Below, piece by piece: positions 1 through 5,431 of a DNA stretch of 5,431 bases (position 1 is its first letter; each line of letters starts with the position of its first letter). The position numbers and the translations under genes were made by a program. The stretch spans positions 1-5,431 of the forward strand of contig CALDQY010000234.1 in NCBI GenBank assembly GCA_937911445.1. Reading direction: 5' to 3'. The DNA comes from an uncultured Rhodobiaceae bacterium (GTDB lineage Archaea > Thermoplasmatota > Poseidoniia > Poseidoniales > Poseidoniaceae). The notes under the pieces were generated by a model. The model was not told the origin of the DNA. It saw only the letters and a list, made by a program, of their open reading frames with translations, and made no database searches.

Positions 1-584
1 GGGGTCAACCGGCCGGCCATGAGCGCCCTTCCTGCCCATATCTTTGCTGACCTCTTTGCAACACGGTTTGTTGTTGGCTCAGGCTCCTCTGGCTTATCCT
101 TGCCTGAGAATTTCCTCAACCAGCCACGCACACCCAAGCCTGCATCAGCAATTTTTCTGAGTTTGTCCACATCGTACCTGTCAATTGCTTTCAACATCCG
201 TCGGACTCTGAAGATACGAAGCAAATCCAGCATAATCCAAACAGAAACCAACATCGAAAGCAGTACGATTCCGAAAACGGAGACCTCGTCCCAAGATTGC
301 CAGCCAATTGGGTCAAGCAACAATCGAAGCATCAATACGACAAACGGTGGAATCATGAATGCGAGAATTTCGTTAACTGCCAAGATTCCAAAACCTCTTA
401 CTGGAAGTTCACGCAGTTGCTTGAGCGCCCAACCAGTGTGTGGTGCAAGCTTTTTGATTGCCTTTCGAAATGGAAGCACCAAGAACAGAATTCTAAGCAA
501 CAATGGCACCCAGATGATGAACAAGACGTATGCTGACCACGGTCCATCGGGAGGAAACTCCGGAAGTGCAAGAGGTTCCGCCAT
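1..584 (-). CDS. Membrane protein of unknown function, three TM segments, 3' end outside window
   Basis: The minus strand is open from an ATG at 584-582 to the window edge, giving 194 residues with no stop, so the C-terminus is missing. I do not recognise the family. Three hydrophobic segments are visible at about residues 17-37, 67-90 and 102-122. Between TM1 and TM2 lies a basic amphipathic stretch (FRKAIKKLAPHTGW). After TM3 comes a strongly basic region (LLRIFRVRRMLKAIDRYDVDKLRKI, about 121-145), then a Lys/Glu/Pro-rich linker (about 160-172). The basic tail is probably cytoplasmic by the positive-inside rule. The start follows directly after the divergent intergenic dyad and has no Shine-Dalgarno match, so a leaderless mRNA is possible. 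The coding call rests on the long open frame, sensible membrane topology, and tight divergent packing with the oxygenase gene. A plus-strand frame over 19-726 is judged to be its shadow. Confidence 0.75.
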   Translation of the reverse strand, partial: MAEPLALPEFPPDGPWSAYVLFIIWVPLLLRILFLVLPFRKAIKKLAPHTGWALKQLRELPVRGFGILAVNEILAFMIPPFVVLMLRLLLDPIGWQSWDEVSVFGIVLLSMLVSVWIMLDLLRIFRVRRMLKAIDRYDVDKLRKIADAGLGVRGWLRKFSGKDKPEEPEPTTNRVAKRSAKIWAGRALMAGRLT

Positions 585-594
585 GATTCAAGCA

Positions 595-619
595 GGTGTT
601 TTCACGTTTTCAAGACACC
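595..619. promoter_or_regulatory. Imperfect dyad in divergent intergenic region, candidate operator
   Basis: The arms GGTGTTTT (595-602) and AAGACACC (612-619) are inverted with seven of eight positions paired; the odd position would be a G-U pair in RNA. They surround a 9-base centre. The right-hand part also holds a direct repeat, GTTTTCA, at 598-604 and 606-612. The dyad sits between the start of the minus-strand membrane protein (584) and the oxygenase start (635 or 656). It is therefore well placed to bind a regulator acting on one or both promoters. No convincing TATA box was found for either gene. Function is inferred from position and symmetry only. Confidence 0.35.
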
Positions 620-634
620 CCAAGACTCAAGAGA

Positions 635-1720
635 ATGACGTCCAACATTCGACTCATGTCGGGGGACTTGATCGATTCGGATATCCGAGTTGCGAAGACG
701 CTTCCGTCGAAATACTATACCGATGAGAAGTGGTTTCGTAAAATCCTCAAGAGCTTCAAAAGAACTTGGCAATTTGTTGGTCTGAGCGACCAATTCACGT
801 CGGTAATTACACCGATTGATCATATCGGTCGAGTTCTGGATGAGCCGATGGTACGCATTCAGGATGGTGAATCGACACACATGCTGTCGAACGTTTGCAC
901 ACATCGAGGCATGGTTCTATGTCACGAGCATTCTAATGCGAAGACAATGCAATGCCCCTACCATGGACGAACGTTCAATCGAGATGGATTCTTGAAACAC
1001 ATGCCTGGTTTCGAAGATGTTGTTGATTTTCCGACTGAAGACGATCATTTGACATCATTCAAATTGAAGACATGGAATGGATTTGAATTTACATCGTTGA
1101 AACCTGAAGTCGAAGTAGAAGACGTGTTTCGCCCCATACAGGAACGTCTTAGTTGGTTCTTTTCTGATTTGAAGTACGATTCAGAACGGGATCGGAATTG
1201 GGACATTGATGCGAATTGGATGCTGTACGTTGACAACTATTTGGAAGGATTCCACATTCCCTACGTCCATCCAGAGTTGAACGAAGCATTGGACAAGGAC
1301 GGATATACCACGGAATGCTTCGAACATGGTGTTTTGCAAATTGGAGTGGCGAAGGAAGGGGATGTTTGTTTTGAACTTCCCGAATCTTCTGTTGATTCAG
1401 GAAAAAAAATCGCTGCGTTCTACTGGTGGTTCTTTCCAAACTTGATGATCAATGTCTATCCTTGGGGTGTTTCAGTGAACGTTGTAGTTCCGAATGCACG
1501 CGATTCAACAACGGTCTTGTTTCGAAGTTACGTCAAACATCCAGAATTGTTGGAGCAAGGAGCTGGGGCAGAATTGGACAAGGTCGAACTTCAGGACCAG
1601 TTCGTCGTCGAGAACTGCATGAAAGGACTGCGTTCCAGTTCATACAAGAGAGGAAGGTACTCTGCAAAGCATGAACAAGGTGTTCATCACTTTCATCGGA
1701 TGATCGGTAAGTTAGGGTGA
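635..1720 (+). CDS. Rieske [2Fe-2S] non-heme iron oxygenase, alpha (catalytic) subunit
   Basis: Predicted cytoplasmic terminal oxygenase that activates O2 at a mononuclear iron with electrons delivered through a Rieske cluster. Residues are numbered from the upstream in-frame codon at 596. The Rieske site is C101-T-H103 and C120-P-Y-H123. The catalytic domain has E217-x2-H220-x4-H225 within DNYLEGFHIPYVHPEL, and D334 is the probable third iron ligand, 109 residues after H225. The C-terminus carries GLRSSSYKRGRYSAKHEQGVHHFHR-type sequence seen in COG4638 relatives. The ligand set and spacing resemble group V enzymes acting on quaternary amines (carnitine monooxygenase CntA has the same Glu, from memory), but the substrate remains unknown. 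The start is chosen at ATG 635 (361 aa); ATG 656 is equally good for homology. The 596 codon would place the intergenic dyad inside the gene. No reductase gene is nearby. The next gene begins 4 bases downstream. Confidence 0.9.
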   Translation: MTSNIRLMSGDLIDSDIRVAKTLPSKYYTDEKWFRKILKSFKRTWQFVGLSDQFTSVITPIDHIGRVLDEPMVRIQDGESTHMLSNVCTHRGMVLCHEHSNAKTMQCPYHGRTFNRDGFLKHMPGFEDVVDFPTEDDHLTSFKLKTWNGFEFTSLKPEVEVEDVFRPIQERLSWFFSDLKYDSERDRNWDIDANWMLYVDNYLEGFHIPYVHPELNEALDKDGYTTECFEHGVLQIGVAKEGDVCFELPESSVDSGKKIAAFYWWFFPNLMINVYPWGVSVNVVVPNARDSTTVLFRSYVKHPELLEQGAGAELDKVELQDQFVVENCMKGLRSSSYKRGRYSAKHEQGVHHFHRMIGKLG

Positions 1721-1722
1721 GG
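1716..1722 (+). promoter_or_regulatory. Ribosome binding site of the first cupin gene, overlapping the oxygenase stop
   Basis: GGTGAGG ends two bases before the ATG at 1725 and contains the oxygenase TGA stop (1718-1720). GGTGA matches the archaeal anti-Shine-Dalgarno end of 16S rRNA. The overlap of stop and ribosome site supports coupled translation of the two genes. Confidence 0.55.
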
Positions 1723-1724
1723 TT

Positions 1725-2084
1725 ATGAAGAAAATCAATTTGGATGAAAAATTTGCTTTGTTCAATGAACACTGGACGCCAAAAATCATCAGTGAATTAA
1801 ACGATTATCAAATCAAGATTGCAAAAGTCGAAGGTGATTTTGTGTGGCACAATCACTCGGATACGGACGAATTCTTCTTTGTAGTTGAAGGTACATTATT
1901 CATTGAATTTGAATCTGAAACCATGGAACTGAATGCTGGGGAATTGTATGTTGTACCAAAAGGCGTTCAGCATCGACCATATGCCAAAGGGGAGTGCAAA
2001 ATTATGTTGATTGAACCACGCGGCGTAGTTAATACAGGTGATGCTGAGAGCGAACTGACTGCATCCAACGATGTTTGGATTTGA
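1725..2084 (+). CDS. Small stand-alone cupin-domain protein
   Basis: A single-domain cupin of 119 residues, the usual length for this class, predicted to be a soluble cytoplasmic metal-binding beta-barrel. Cupin motif 1 is H42-N-H44-S-D-T-D-E49 followed by FFFVVEG to G56, giving the His-His-Glu ligands. Motif 2 runs from G72 (GELYVVPKGVQH) and supplies H83; the usual Asn at the motif end is replaced. All four classical metal ligands are therefore present. It resembles the widespread short mannose-6-phosphate-isomerase-like cupins, which include dioxygenases, isomerases and sugar or ligand sensors, so the reaction cannot be assigned. It follows the oxygenase by four bases with a shared ribosome site, which suggests a job in the same pathway, such as product processing. 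The start ATG is well fixed by that spacing. Confidence 0.88.
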   Translation: MKKINLDEKFALFNEHWTPKIISELNDYQIKIAKVEGDFVWHNHSDTDEFFFVVEGTLFIEFESETMELNAGELYVVPKGVQHRPYAKGECKIMLIEPRGVVNTGDAESELTASNDVWI

Positions 2085-2122
2085 ACCGAACATCTCATCA
2101 TATTGGATGCCTTCGGATAGGC

Positions 2123-2485
2123 ATGGTCTTCACACACGACATGGCCGACTGGCTCAGTTTCAACATCGATGAGGATTGGCTTGAAGAAAACATTTCATGG
2201 AAGGATTTCGGAACCGGTGTTCGTTTGGGCAAACTCAAGCGTGAAGAGAAGACATCCTTGGTTCTCTACGAGGCACAATCCGAAGTCGAAGTGGATGCCT
2301 TCATGCCACACAGCCATCCTGGTGGTGAATGCTACGTCGTCCTTGAGGGTGAAGTCTGGGATGAAGATGGGACCTATCCAACTGGATCAATCGTATGGAT
2401 GGACCCAGAATCAGCACACACGCCGAAGACACGTGGAAAAACGCTCATTTTGGTCCTCTGGCCTCAAGGAGTCAAGGCTGCTTGA
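2123..2485 (+). CDS. Stand-alone ChrR-like cupin (cupin_7 type)
   Basis: A 120-residue cupin. Counting from the ATG at 2123, ligands are H63-S-H65 with PGGE69 in the motif HSHPGGECYVVLEG, and H99 in PESAHTP. The run EGEVWDEDGTYPTGS is the hallmark of the ChrR-like cupin, found as the C-terminal sensor half of the anti-sigma factor ChrR. Here the N-terminal zinc-binding anti-sigma domain is absent, so a sigma-regulator role is unlikely, especially in an archaeon. The protein may be an enzyme or ligand-binding protein. The frame extends upstream to a TTG at 2075 that would overlap the previous cupin; the ATG at 2123 leaves a 38-base gap and is preferred. ATG 2141 (MADWLSF...) is a real alternative because neither has a strong ribosome site. 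It is the last gene of the oxygenase operon. Confidence 0.85.
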   Translation: MVFTHDMADWLSFNIDEDWLEENISWKDFGTGVRLGKLKREEKTSLVLYEAQSEVEVDAFMPHSHPGGECYVVLEGEVWDEDGTYPTGSIVWMDPESAHTPKTRGKTLILVLWPQGVKAA

Positions 2486-2486
2486 C

Positions 2487-2870
2487 TTATGCTTCAGCTG
2501 CAGCAGATTCATCCATGTTCCAATCGAGGATGCCGCAAAGGGCTGGCATACCCCAGAGAACGAGTGGTAGAACTGCTTCCGGCATAGGTGCAACCGGAGC
2601 CCCAAAGAGACTGAGATCCATCACCATACAAACGATAAACCAAACAACAACTGGTCCGCAGAAAATGACTGCCAATCGTGCTTGAACCTGTCCCGTGATC
2701 ATAAATGCGACATAAAGTAAGTAGAAGCTAATCATGGCAAAGAATCCAAATCCCGCGAGATTGTCCTCACTACCGTTTTCCATATAGTTGACAATGACGC
2801 CCATGAGAAGGTGCATGACACCAATGATTGTCAACCATACCTTCGTGTTGAGAATCGACTTTGCTTCCAT
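2487..2870 (-). CDS. Small four-TM membrane protein of unknown function (paralogue of upstream gene)
   Basis: A 127-residue hydrophobic protein with predicted membrane segments at about 11-29, 38-58, 62-84 and 98-116 and a short acidic C-terminus (DWNMDESAAAEA). The family is not recognised. It aligns by eye with the neighbour at 2872-3306: a KxW start to TM1, then AFMITGQVQARLA here against AFVLDGTTQAKFA there, joining TM2 and TM3. The start is set at ATG 2870, one base after the neighbour's stop, because AGGAGGTT lies eight bases upstream. A longer frame from 2903 would put that site inside the gene. It is cotranscribed with its paralogue. Its stop is one base from the cupin operon's stop on the other strand. 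Confidence 0.8.
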   Translation of the reverse strand: MEAKSILNTKVWLTIIGVMHLLMGVIVNYMENGSEDNLAGFGFFAMISFYLLYVAFMITGQVQARLAVIFCGPVVVWFIVCMVMDLSLFGAPVAPMPEAVLPLVLWGMPALCGILDWNMDESAAAEA

Positions 2871-2871
2871 C

Positions 2872-3306
2872 TCAAGCAACCTCCTGAGCAGCATCTTCGC
2901 CATTCATGTGCATGTAACCAGCAGCAAGAAGACCACCGAGGAAAATGAATGGTGGTACCAACCAAGCAACGCCTGGCATTTCGTAGCCGGCTCCTGGTAG
3001 GACAACGAACATGGCGACAAAGAATGCCATGATGACACCTGCGTTGACCATTGCAAATTTCGCTTGAGTGGTTCCATCAAGTACAAAGGCGCAGACGAGA
3101 CCCATCGCCCCAAATCCGCAAATGAAGAGACCAAAGAGCGTCTCCATTGCCTTACTTTGTTCGTTCACGCCGTCCTTACCCCAGGCGCTTTCGGCCCAAG
3201 TTTCAGCGTTGATCATATTTTCAATTCCAGCAATCAAGGCCATAGCGCCACAAATGATGTACCATATTTTCGGTTGAAAGATTTTTTTTGCATCCAAGAT
3301 TATCAC
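2872..3306 (-). CDS. Small four-TM membrane protein of unknown function (first of tandem pair)
   Basis: A 144-residue protein starting with GTG at 3306; no in-frame ATG precedes TM1. Hydrophobic segments lie at about 12-31, 53-76, 81-105 and 111-131, with a charged loop (about 34-50, NAETWAESAWGKDG) between TM1 and TM2 and an acidic tail ending in GEDAAQEVA. The family is not recognised. The TM2-TM3 junction, AFVLDGTTQAKFAMV, resembles the matching part of the downstream gene, so the two look like an old tandem duplication. A TATA-like element at 3335-3340 would put the transcript start a few bases before the GTG, giving an almost leaderless mRNA. Whether it is also read through from the ABC operon is open. 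An A8 run (coding strand) lies close to the start. Confidence 0.8.
   Translation of the reverse strand: MIILDAKKIFQPKIWYIICGAMALIAGIENMINAETWAESAWGKDGVNEQSKAMETLFGLFICGFGAMGLVCAFVLDGTTQAKFAMVNAGVIMAFFVAMFVVLPGAGYEMPGVAWLVPPFIFLGGLLAAGYMHMNGEDAAQEVA
2878..2885 (-). promoter_or_regulatory. Strong Shine-Dalgarno site deciding the start at 2870
   Basis: Read on the minus strand, AGGAGGTT lies seven bases upstream of the ATG at 2870. It sits inside the last codons of the preceding gene, which is typical for internal genes of an operon and argues against the longer start at 2903. Confidence 0.7.
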
Positions 3307-3318
3307 GTCTTAGCGTGA
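3303..3318. repeat. Short perfect inverted repeat over the GTG start
   Basis: TCACG (3303-3307) and CGTGA (3314-3318) form a 5-bp dyad around a 6-base centre, covering the GTG start at 3306 and the predicted transcription start. It could be a small operator or a start-site hairpin, but a dyad this short can arise by chance. Confidence 0.2.
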
Positions 3319-3334
3319 GTTTTATTTTCAAAGG

Positions 3335-3342
3335 ATATAATC
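3335..3342 (-). promoter_or_regulatory. Putative archaeal TATA promoter for the tandem four-TM genes
   Basis: On the minus strand the sequence reads GGAATGATTATATCC, with TTATAT at 3340-3335 preceded by a purine-rich stretch that could serve as BRE. Its centre is about 31 bases upstream of the GTG at 3306. Archaeal initiation about 26 bases after the TATA centre would fall near 3311, giving a very short 5' leader. This fits the 67-bp gap between genes. Confidence 0.4.
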
Positions 3343-3373
3343 ATTCCACAGACTTCGATGCTCAATCTGTTGT

Positions 3374-3661
3374 TTACTCAAGGTCATACTCGCCACTGAT
3401 GAGCATTCCATCGAAAAGAAACGGTCCTGCTGGCACAACCGCAGCGATGAACCCGTGAATCAATGCAGTCATGTTCCATTGTCGTCCTACTCCGACGAAC
3501 AGCAAGGCAATGAATGCGACAAAGAGACCTCCATGAATAGCGCCCACGAGAGAAACCAGTTCAGGCTCGCCGCCGATGTATTTCACTGGCATAGCGACGG
3601 CAAACAAGAACAAGGCTGAGAAACCCTCGAGATAACTAACGAATGAGACGAGTTGCTTCAT
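3374..3661 (-). CDS. DUF3817-family small integral membrane protein
   Basis: A 95-residue membrane protein with the DUF3817 pattern. It shows LEG (11-13) at the head of TM1, MPVKYIGGEP (24-33) after TM1, GAIHGGLF (40-47) leading into TM2, and a PAGPFLFDG (77-85) C-terminal motif. Roughly three hydrophobic segments are seen at about 8-25, 37-57 and 63-82. Family function is unknown as far as I know. The ATG at 3661-3659 overlaps the ATPase stop as ATGA, so translation is probably coupled, and the longer frame from 3706 is rejected. The operon context suggests a role with the FtsX/MacB-type transporter, but this is guilt by association only. It ends in TAA at 3374. Confidence 0.82.
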   Translation of the reverse strand: MKQLVSFVSYLEGFSALFLFAVAMPVKYIGGEPELVSLVGAIHGGLFVAFIALLFVGVGRQWNMTALIHGFIAAVVPAGPFLFDGMLISGEYDLE

Positions 3662-4644
3662 GCTTGAACTTCCACCATGGGCCGACTTGAGCCGCAAGAT
3701 GGACATTCTTGCTCATCGCTATCAAGATAGTCATGTTTGCAGGCAGGACACACTTGGGCAAGTTCCATCTTGCCCATGGCTTCAACAGAATCGCCTTGCA
3801 GTGAAAGATATCCACTTGCAACATTTCCTACTGTGTATCGCCCTGCTCCTCCGAGGCGAACCAATAGATCAGGAGGCAATGTGACGGTACCTGTTTCATC
3901 GATGATAAGTTCTCGATCTTTGCTCAAATCTTCAACATCGATGGAGTCACCATGTTCGGCAACGAATCGACCGTCTCGAAGTTCCAAGGAACGGTTTGCG
4001 AATGAAGCGACTTCCTTCGAGTGCGTGACAATCAAGAACGATACACCATCGTTCTCGTGCAAATCCTTGAACAAGGCAAGAACTTCTCGACTTGTAACTG
4101 GATCGAGTGCACCGGTTGGCTCATCTGCAAGAATCAATCGAGGACGTGTAATGAGTGCACGAGCGATGGCAACACGCTGTTGCTCTCCACCACTGAGCAT
4201 AGCAGGGAGTGCTCGGTTGCGATGGCCCATTCCCAGTCGCTCAAGCATTGCATCAGCTAGTGCGAGTGCTTTTTTCGAGGATACACCCTGATGTCGGAGT
4301 GGTTGAGCAACATTGTCTCGAGCGTTCAAATCAGGGAGGAGGTTTCCTTCTTGGAAAATGAACGAAACGGTCTTTTGACGAAGCTCAACTAGTTCTTGAC
4401 CCTTCAATCGAGTCATGTTCTTTCCAGCAAGGCTGACCGAACCTGCACTTGGTTTCATCAACCCTCCGAGACACTTCATGAGTGTGGATTTACCGGAGCC
4501 CGAAGGACCAACAACGGCAATGGCTTCACCGGCTTTCATGTTGATGTGAAGTCCGCGTAATGCAACGACGTTACCGTCTTCAGCCTTCGATTCATACACG
4601 TGATACAAGCCATCAGATTCAAGAATTGTTTCACTCATCTTCAT
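3658..4644 (-). CDS. MacB/LolD-type ABC transporter ATPase with C-terminal AbrB-like segment and zinc ribbon
   Basis: A 328-residue ATPase for the FtsX-type permease encoded just upstream. Motifs: Walker A GPSGSGKST (46-54), Q-loop Q98, signature LSGGEQQR (150-157), Walker B LILADE (170-175), D-loop GALD (178-181) and H-loop H208. The nucleotide-binding domain ends near residue 235, the usual LolD/MacB length. About 90 extra residues follow. Residues 246-282 (ELIIDETGTVTLPPDLLVRLG onward) resemble an AbrB/SpoVT hairpin, and C299-x2-C302 with C314-x2-C317 make a zinc ribbon. The tail may regulate the transporter or bind a partner. The ATG at 4644 overlaps the permease stop as ATGA. ATG 4638 (MSETILES...) is an alternative, as GGGGG at 4646-4650 is better spaced for it (7 bases). 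The exported substrate is unknown; lipids, lipoproteins or peptides are typical for the family. Confidence 0.93.
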   Translation of the reverse strand: MKMSETILESDGLYHVYESKAEDGNVVALRGLHINMKAGEAIAVVGPSGSGKSTLMKCLGGLMKPSAGSVSLAGKNMTRLKGQELVELRQKTVSFIFQEGNLLPDLNARDNVAQPLRHQGVSSKKALALADAMLERLGMGHRNRALPAMLSGGEQQRVAIARALITRPRLILADEPTGALDPVTSREVLALFKDLHENDGVSFLIVTHSKEVASFANRSLELRDGRFVAEHGDSIDVEDLSKDRELIIDETGTVTLPPDLLVRLGGAGRYTVGNVASGYLSLQGDSVEAMGKMELAQVCPACKHDYLDSDEQECPSCGSSRPMVEVQA

Positions 4645-5431
4645 TCCCCCTTCAGCACACTAGCCAAGTCTGCTGTTAACGCTCGACGCGTTGTCACCAA
4701 CAAGGCAACGACAACTGCAGCAAAGACTGCCAAGGACACAAGAATAATCTGTGACCATGGATAGACCAAGGTCCGTTGTATCGTCGTCGAAGAGCCTCCA
4801 AAGATTTGGAAGATGAATCCAAAGATATCAAAGAAACCGTTGAAGGAGAGAGCCAATCCAGCACCAAGAACGATACCGAGAGCCATGGAAACAACAACGA
4901 TCGAGAGAATCTCAAACAGAACCAATCGAATGATTTGGTTTGGAGAGGCTCCAATCGCCTGCAAAACAGCCAACTCTTTCTGACGCTGGCTCAACACCAA
5001 TGAAAGGAAAACGAAACTCGATGCGACTGCTGCGACACTCGCAACAACAAATTGCAGAGAGAGCAATCCAGGTGTACCGAAAATAAGACCACCATTTCGC
5101 TCAACTTCCTTGTGTGTGCTTGACCAATCAAGAACACCAGAAACACGGGCATCTGCCTTGATTTGTGATGCAAGTGATTCGAGTGCATCAGCGGACAAGC
5201 CATCAACACGAACAATCCATGTCTTTGAAGTCAAATTGTTGGCTAAATCGTCACCAACGAGACTACGCCATGAATCCTCACCGATAACCAACGCAGAAGC
5301 AATCGTTGCTGCCCCGACACCTGGGATGTATTCGTGTGTTCCCATGTAGTACATCGAGGTCGTGTATGGTGTTACGATCAGTTGAACTCGGGTATCCGCA
5401 AAGAAGAGATCTGCTGCCAACGGAGGGGGTA
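4641..5431 (-). CDS. FtsX/MacB-type ABC transporter permease, C-terminal part (5' end outside window)
   Basis: The frame is open to the window edge and gives 262 visible residues, so the N-terminal TM and part of the extracytoplasmic domain are missing. The TTG at 5420 is not a believable start. Residue numbers here count from it. Residues 1-115 are the remaining extracytoplasmic MacB periplasmic-core-like region. The FtsX domain follows, with TM at about 117-143, one or two long segments at 167-207, and TM at 223-243. The family signature RQKELAVLQAIGASPNQI (146-163) after the first visible TM marks the coupling loop to the ATPase. The protein ends RALTADLASVLKGE, the usual 'Pro/Leu-rich, R/KGE' type tail of this family. 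It is the partner of the ATPase whose start overlaps its stop as ATGA (4641-4644). The substrate is not identifiable from this fragment. Confidence 0.9.
   Translation of the reverse strand, partial: PPPLAADLFFADTRVQLIVTPYTTSMYYMGTHEYIPGVGAATIASALVIGEDSWRSLVGDDLANNLTSKTWIVRVDGLSADALESLASQIKADARVSGVLDWSSTHKEVERNGGLIFGTPGLLSLQFVVASVAAVASSFVFLSLVLSQRQKELAVLQAIGASPNQIIRLVLFEILSIVVVSMALGIVLGAGLALSFNGFFDIFGFIFQIFGGSSTTIQRTLVYPWSQIILVSLAVFAAVVVALLVTTRRALTADLASVLKGE

Noticed and set aside
11..18. GGCCGGCC palindrome at the left end
   Set aside because: It lies within the open frame of the membrane protein and is too short to mean more than a restriction site.
596..634. Upstream extension of the oxygenase to 596
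   Set aside because: The added residues have no family counterpart, and the region holds the intergenic dyad. ATG 635 or 656 fits the family start better.
19..726. Long plus-strand open frame of 235 codons at the left end
   Set aside because: Its protein is rich in Ser, Thr and Asn with no domain or membrane pattern. It lies opposite the well-formed three-TM gene and runs into the oxygenase gene in another frame.
3346..3372. Inverted repeat ACAGA/TCTGT after the DUF3817 stop as a terminator
   Set aside because: The stem is only 5 bp and no T tract follows on the minus strand, so a terminator is not supported.
3737..4291. Plus-strand open frame of 184 codons opposite the ABC ATPase
   Set aside because: It is antisense to the conserved ATPase motifs and has low-complexity Ser/Arg-rich sequence, so it is a shadow.
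5420..5431. TTG at 5420 as the true start of the permease
   Set aside because: The frame stays open to the window edge, and the FtsX/MacB family needs an N-terminal TM and more of the extracytoplasmic domain upstream.

Overview
The window holds eight protein-coding genes packed with almost no spare DNA, including two that run off the ends. No RNA gene, mobile element, CRISPR array or long repeat was seen. The organism looks archaeal, most likely a marine planktonic euryarchaeon of the Marine Group II / Poseidoniales type. This rests on a putative TATA element placed for a nearly leaderless start, GGAGG/GGTGA-type ribosome sites, moderate base composition, and a MacB-like ABC ATPase with a C-terminal zinc ribbon. 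The assignment is inference from style, not from a marker gene.

Left part (1-2485): a three-TM membrane protein of unknown function (minus strand, 3' end outside the window) is divergent from a plus-strand operon. The short gap between them carries an imperfect 25-bp dyad. The operon encodes a Rieske non-heme iron oxygenase, then a small stand-alone cupin four bases downstream, then a second stand-alone cupin of the ChrR-like type. The oxygenase has all cluster and iron ligands and a glutamate where many relatives have the bridging aspartate. That points to the branch acting on quaternary amines such as carnitine, but the substrate is not determined. No reductase or ferredoxin partner is visible.

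Right part (2487-5431): all genes lie on the minus strand. Reading right to left, there is a FtsX/MacB-type permease (5' end missing), its ATPase with an unusual C-terminal tail (AbrB-like segment plus zinc ribbon), and a DUF3817 membrane protein. These three are joined by 4-base ATGA overlaps, so they are very probably one translationally coupled operon. After a 67-bp gap with a putative archaeal promoter come two adjacent four-TM proteins that look like diverged tandem paralogues. The second of these converges on the cupin operon with only one base between the stop codons.

The two halves show no obvious functional link. The points most worth following are the oxygenase plus double-cupin cassette, the ATPase tail, and the small-membrane-protein cluster behind the ABC transporter.
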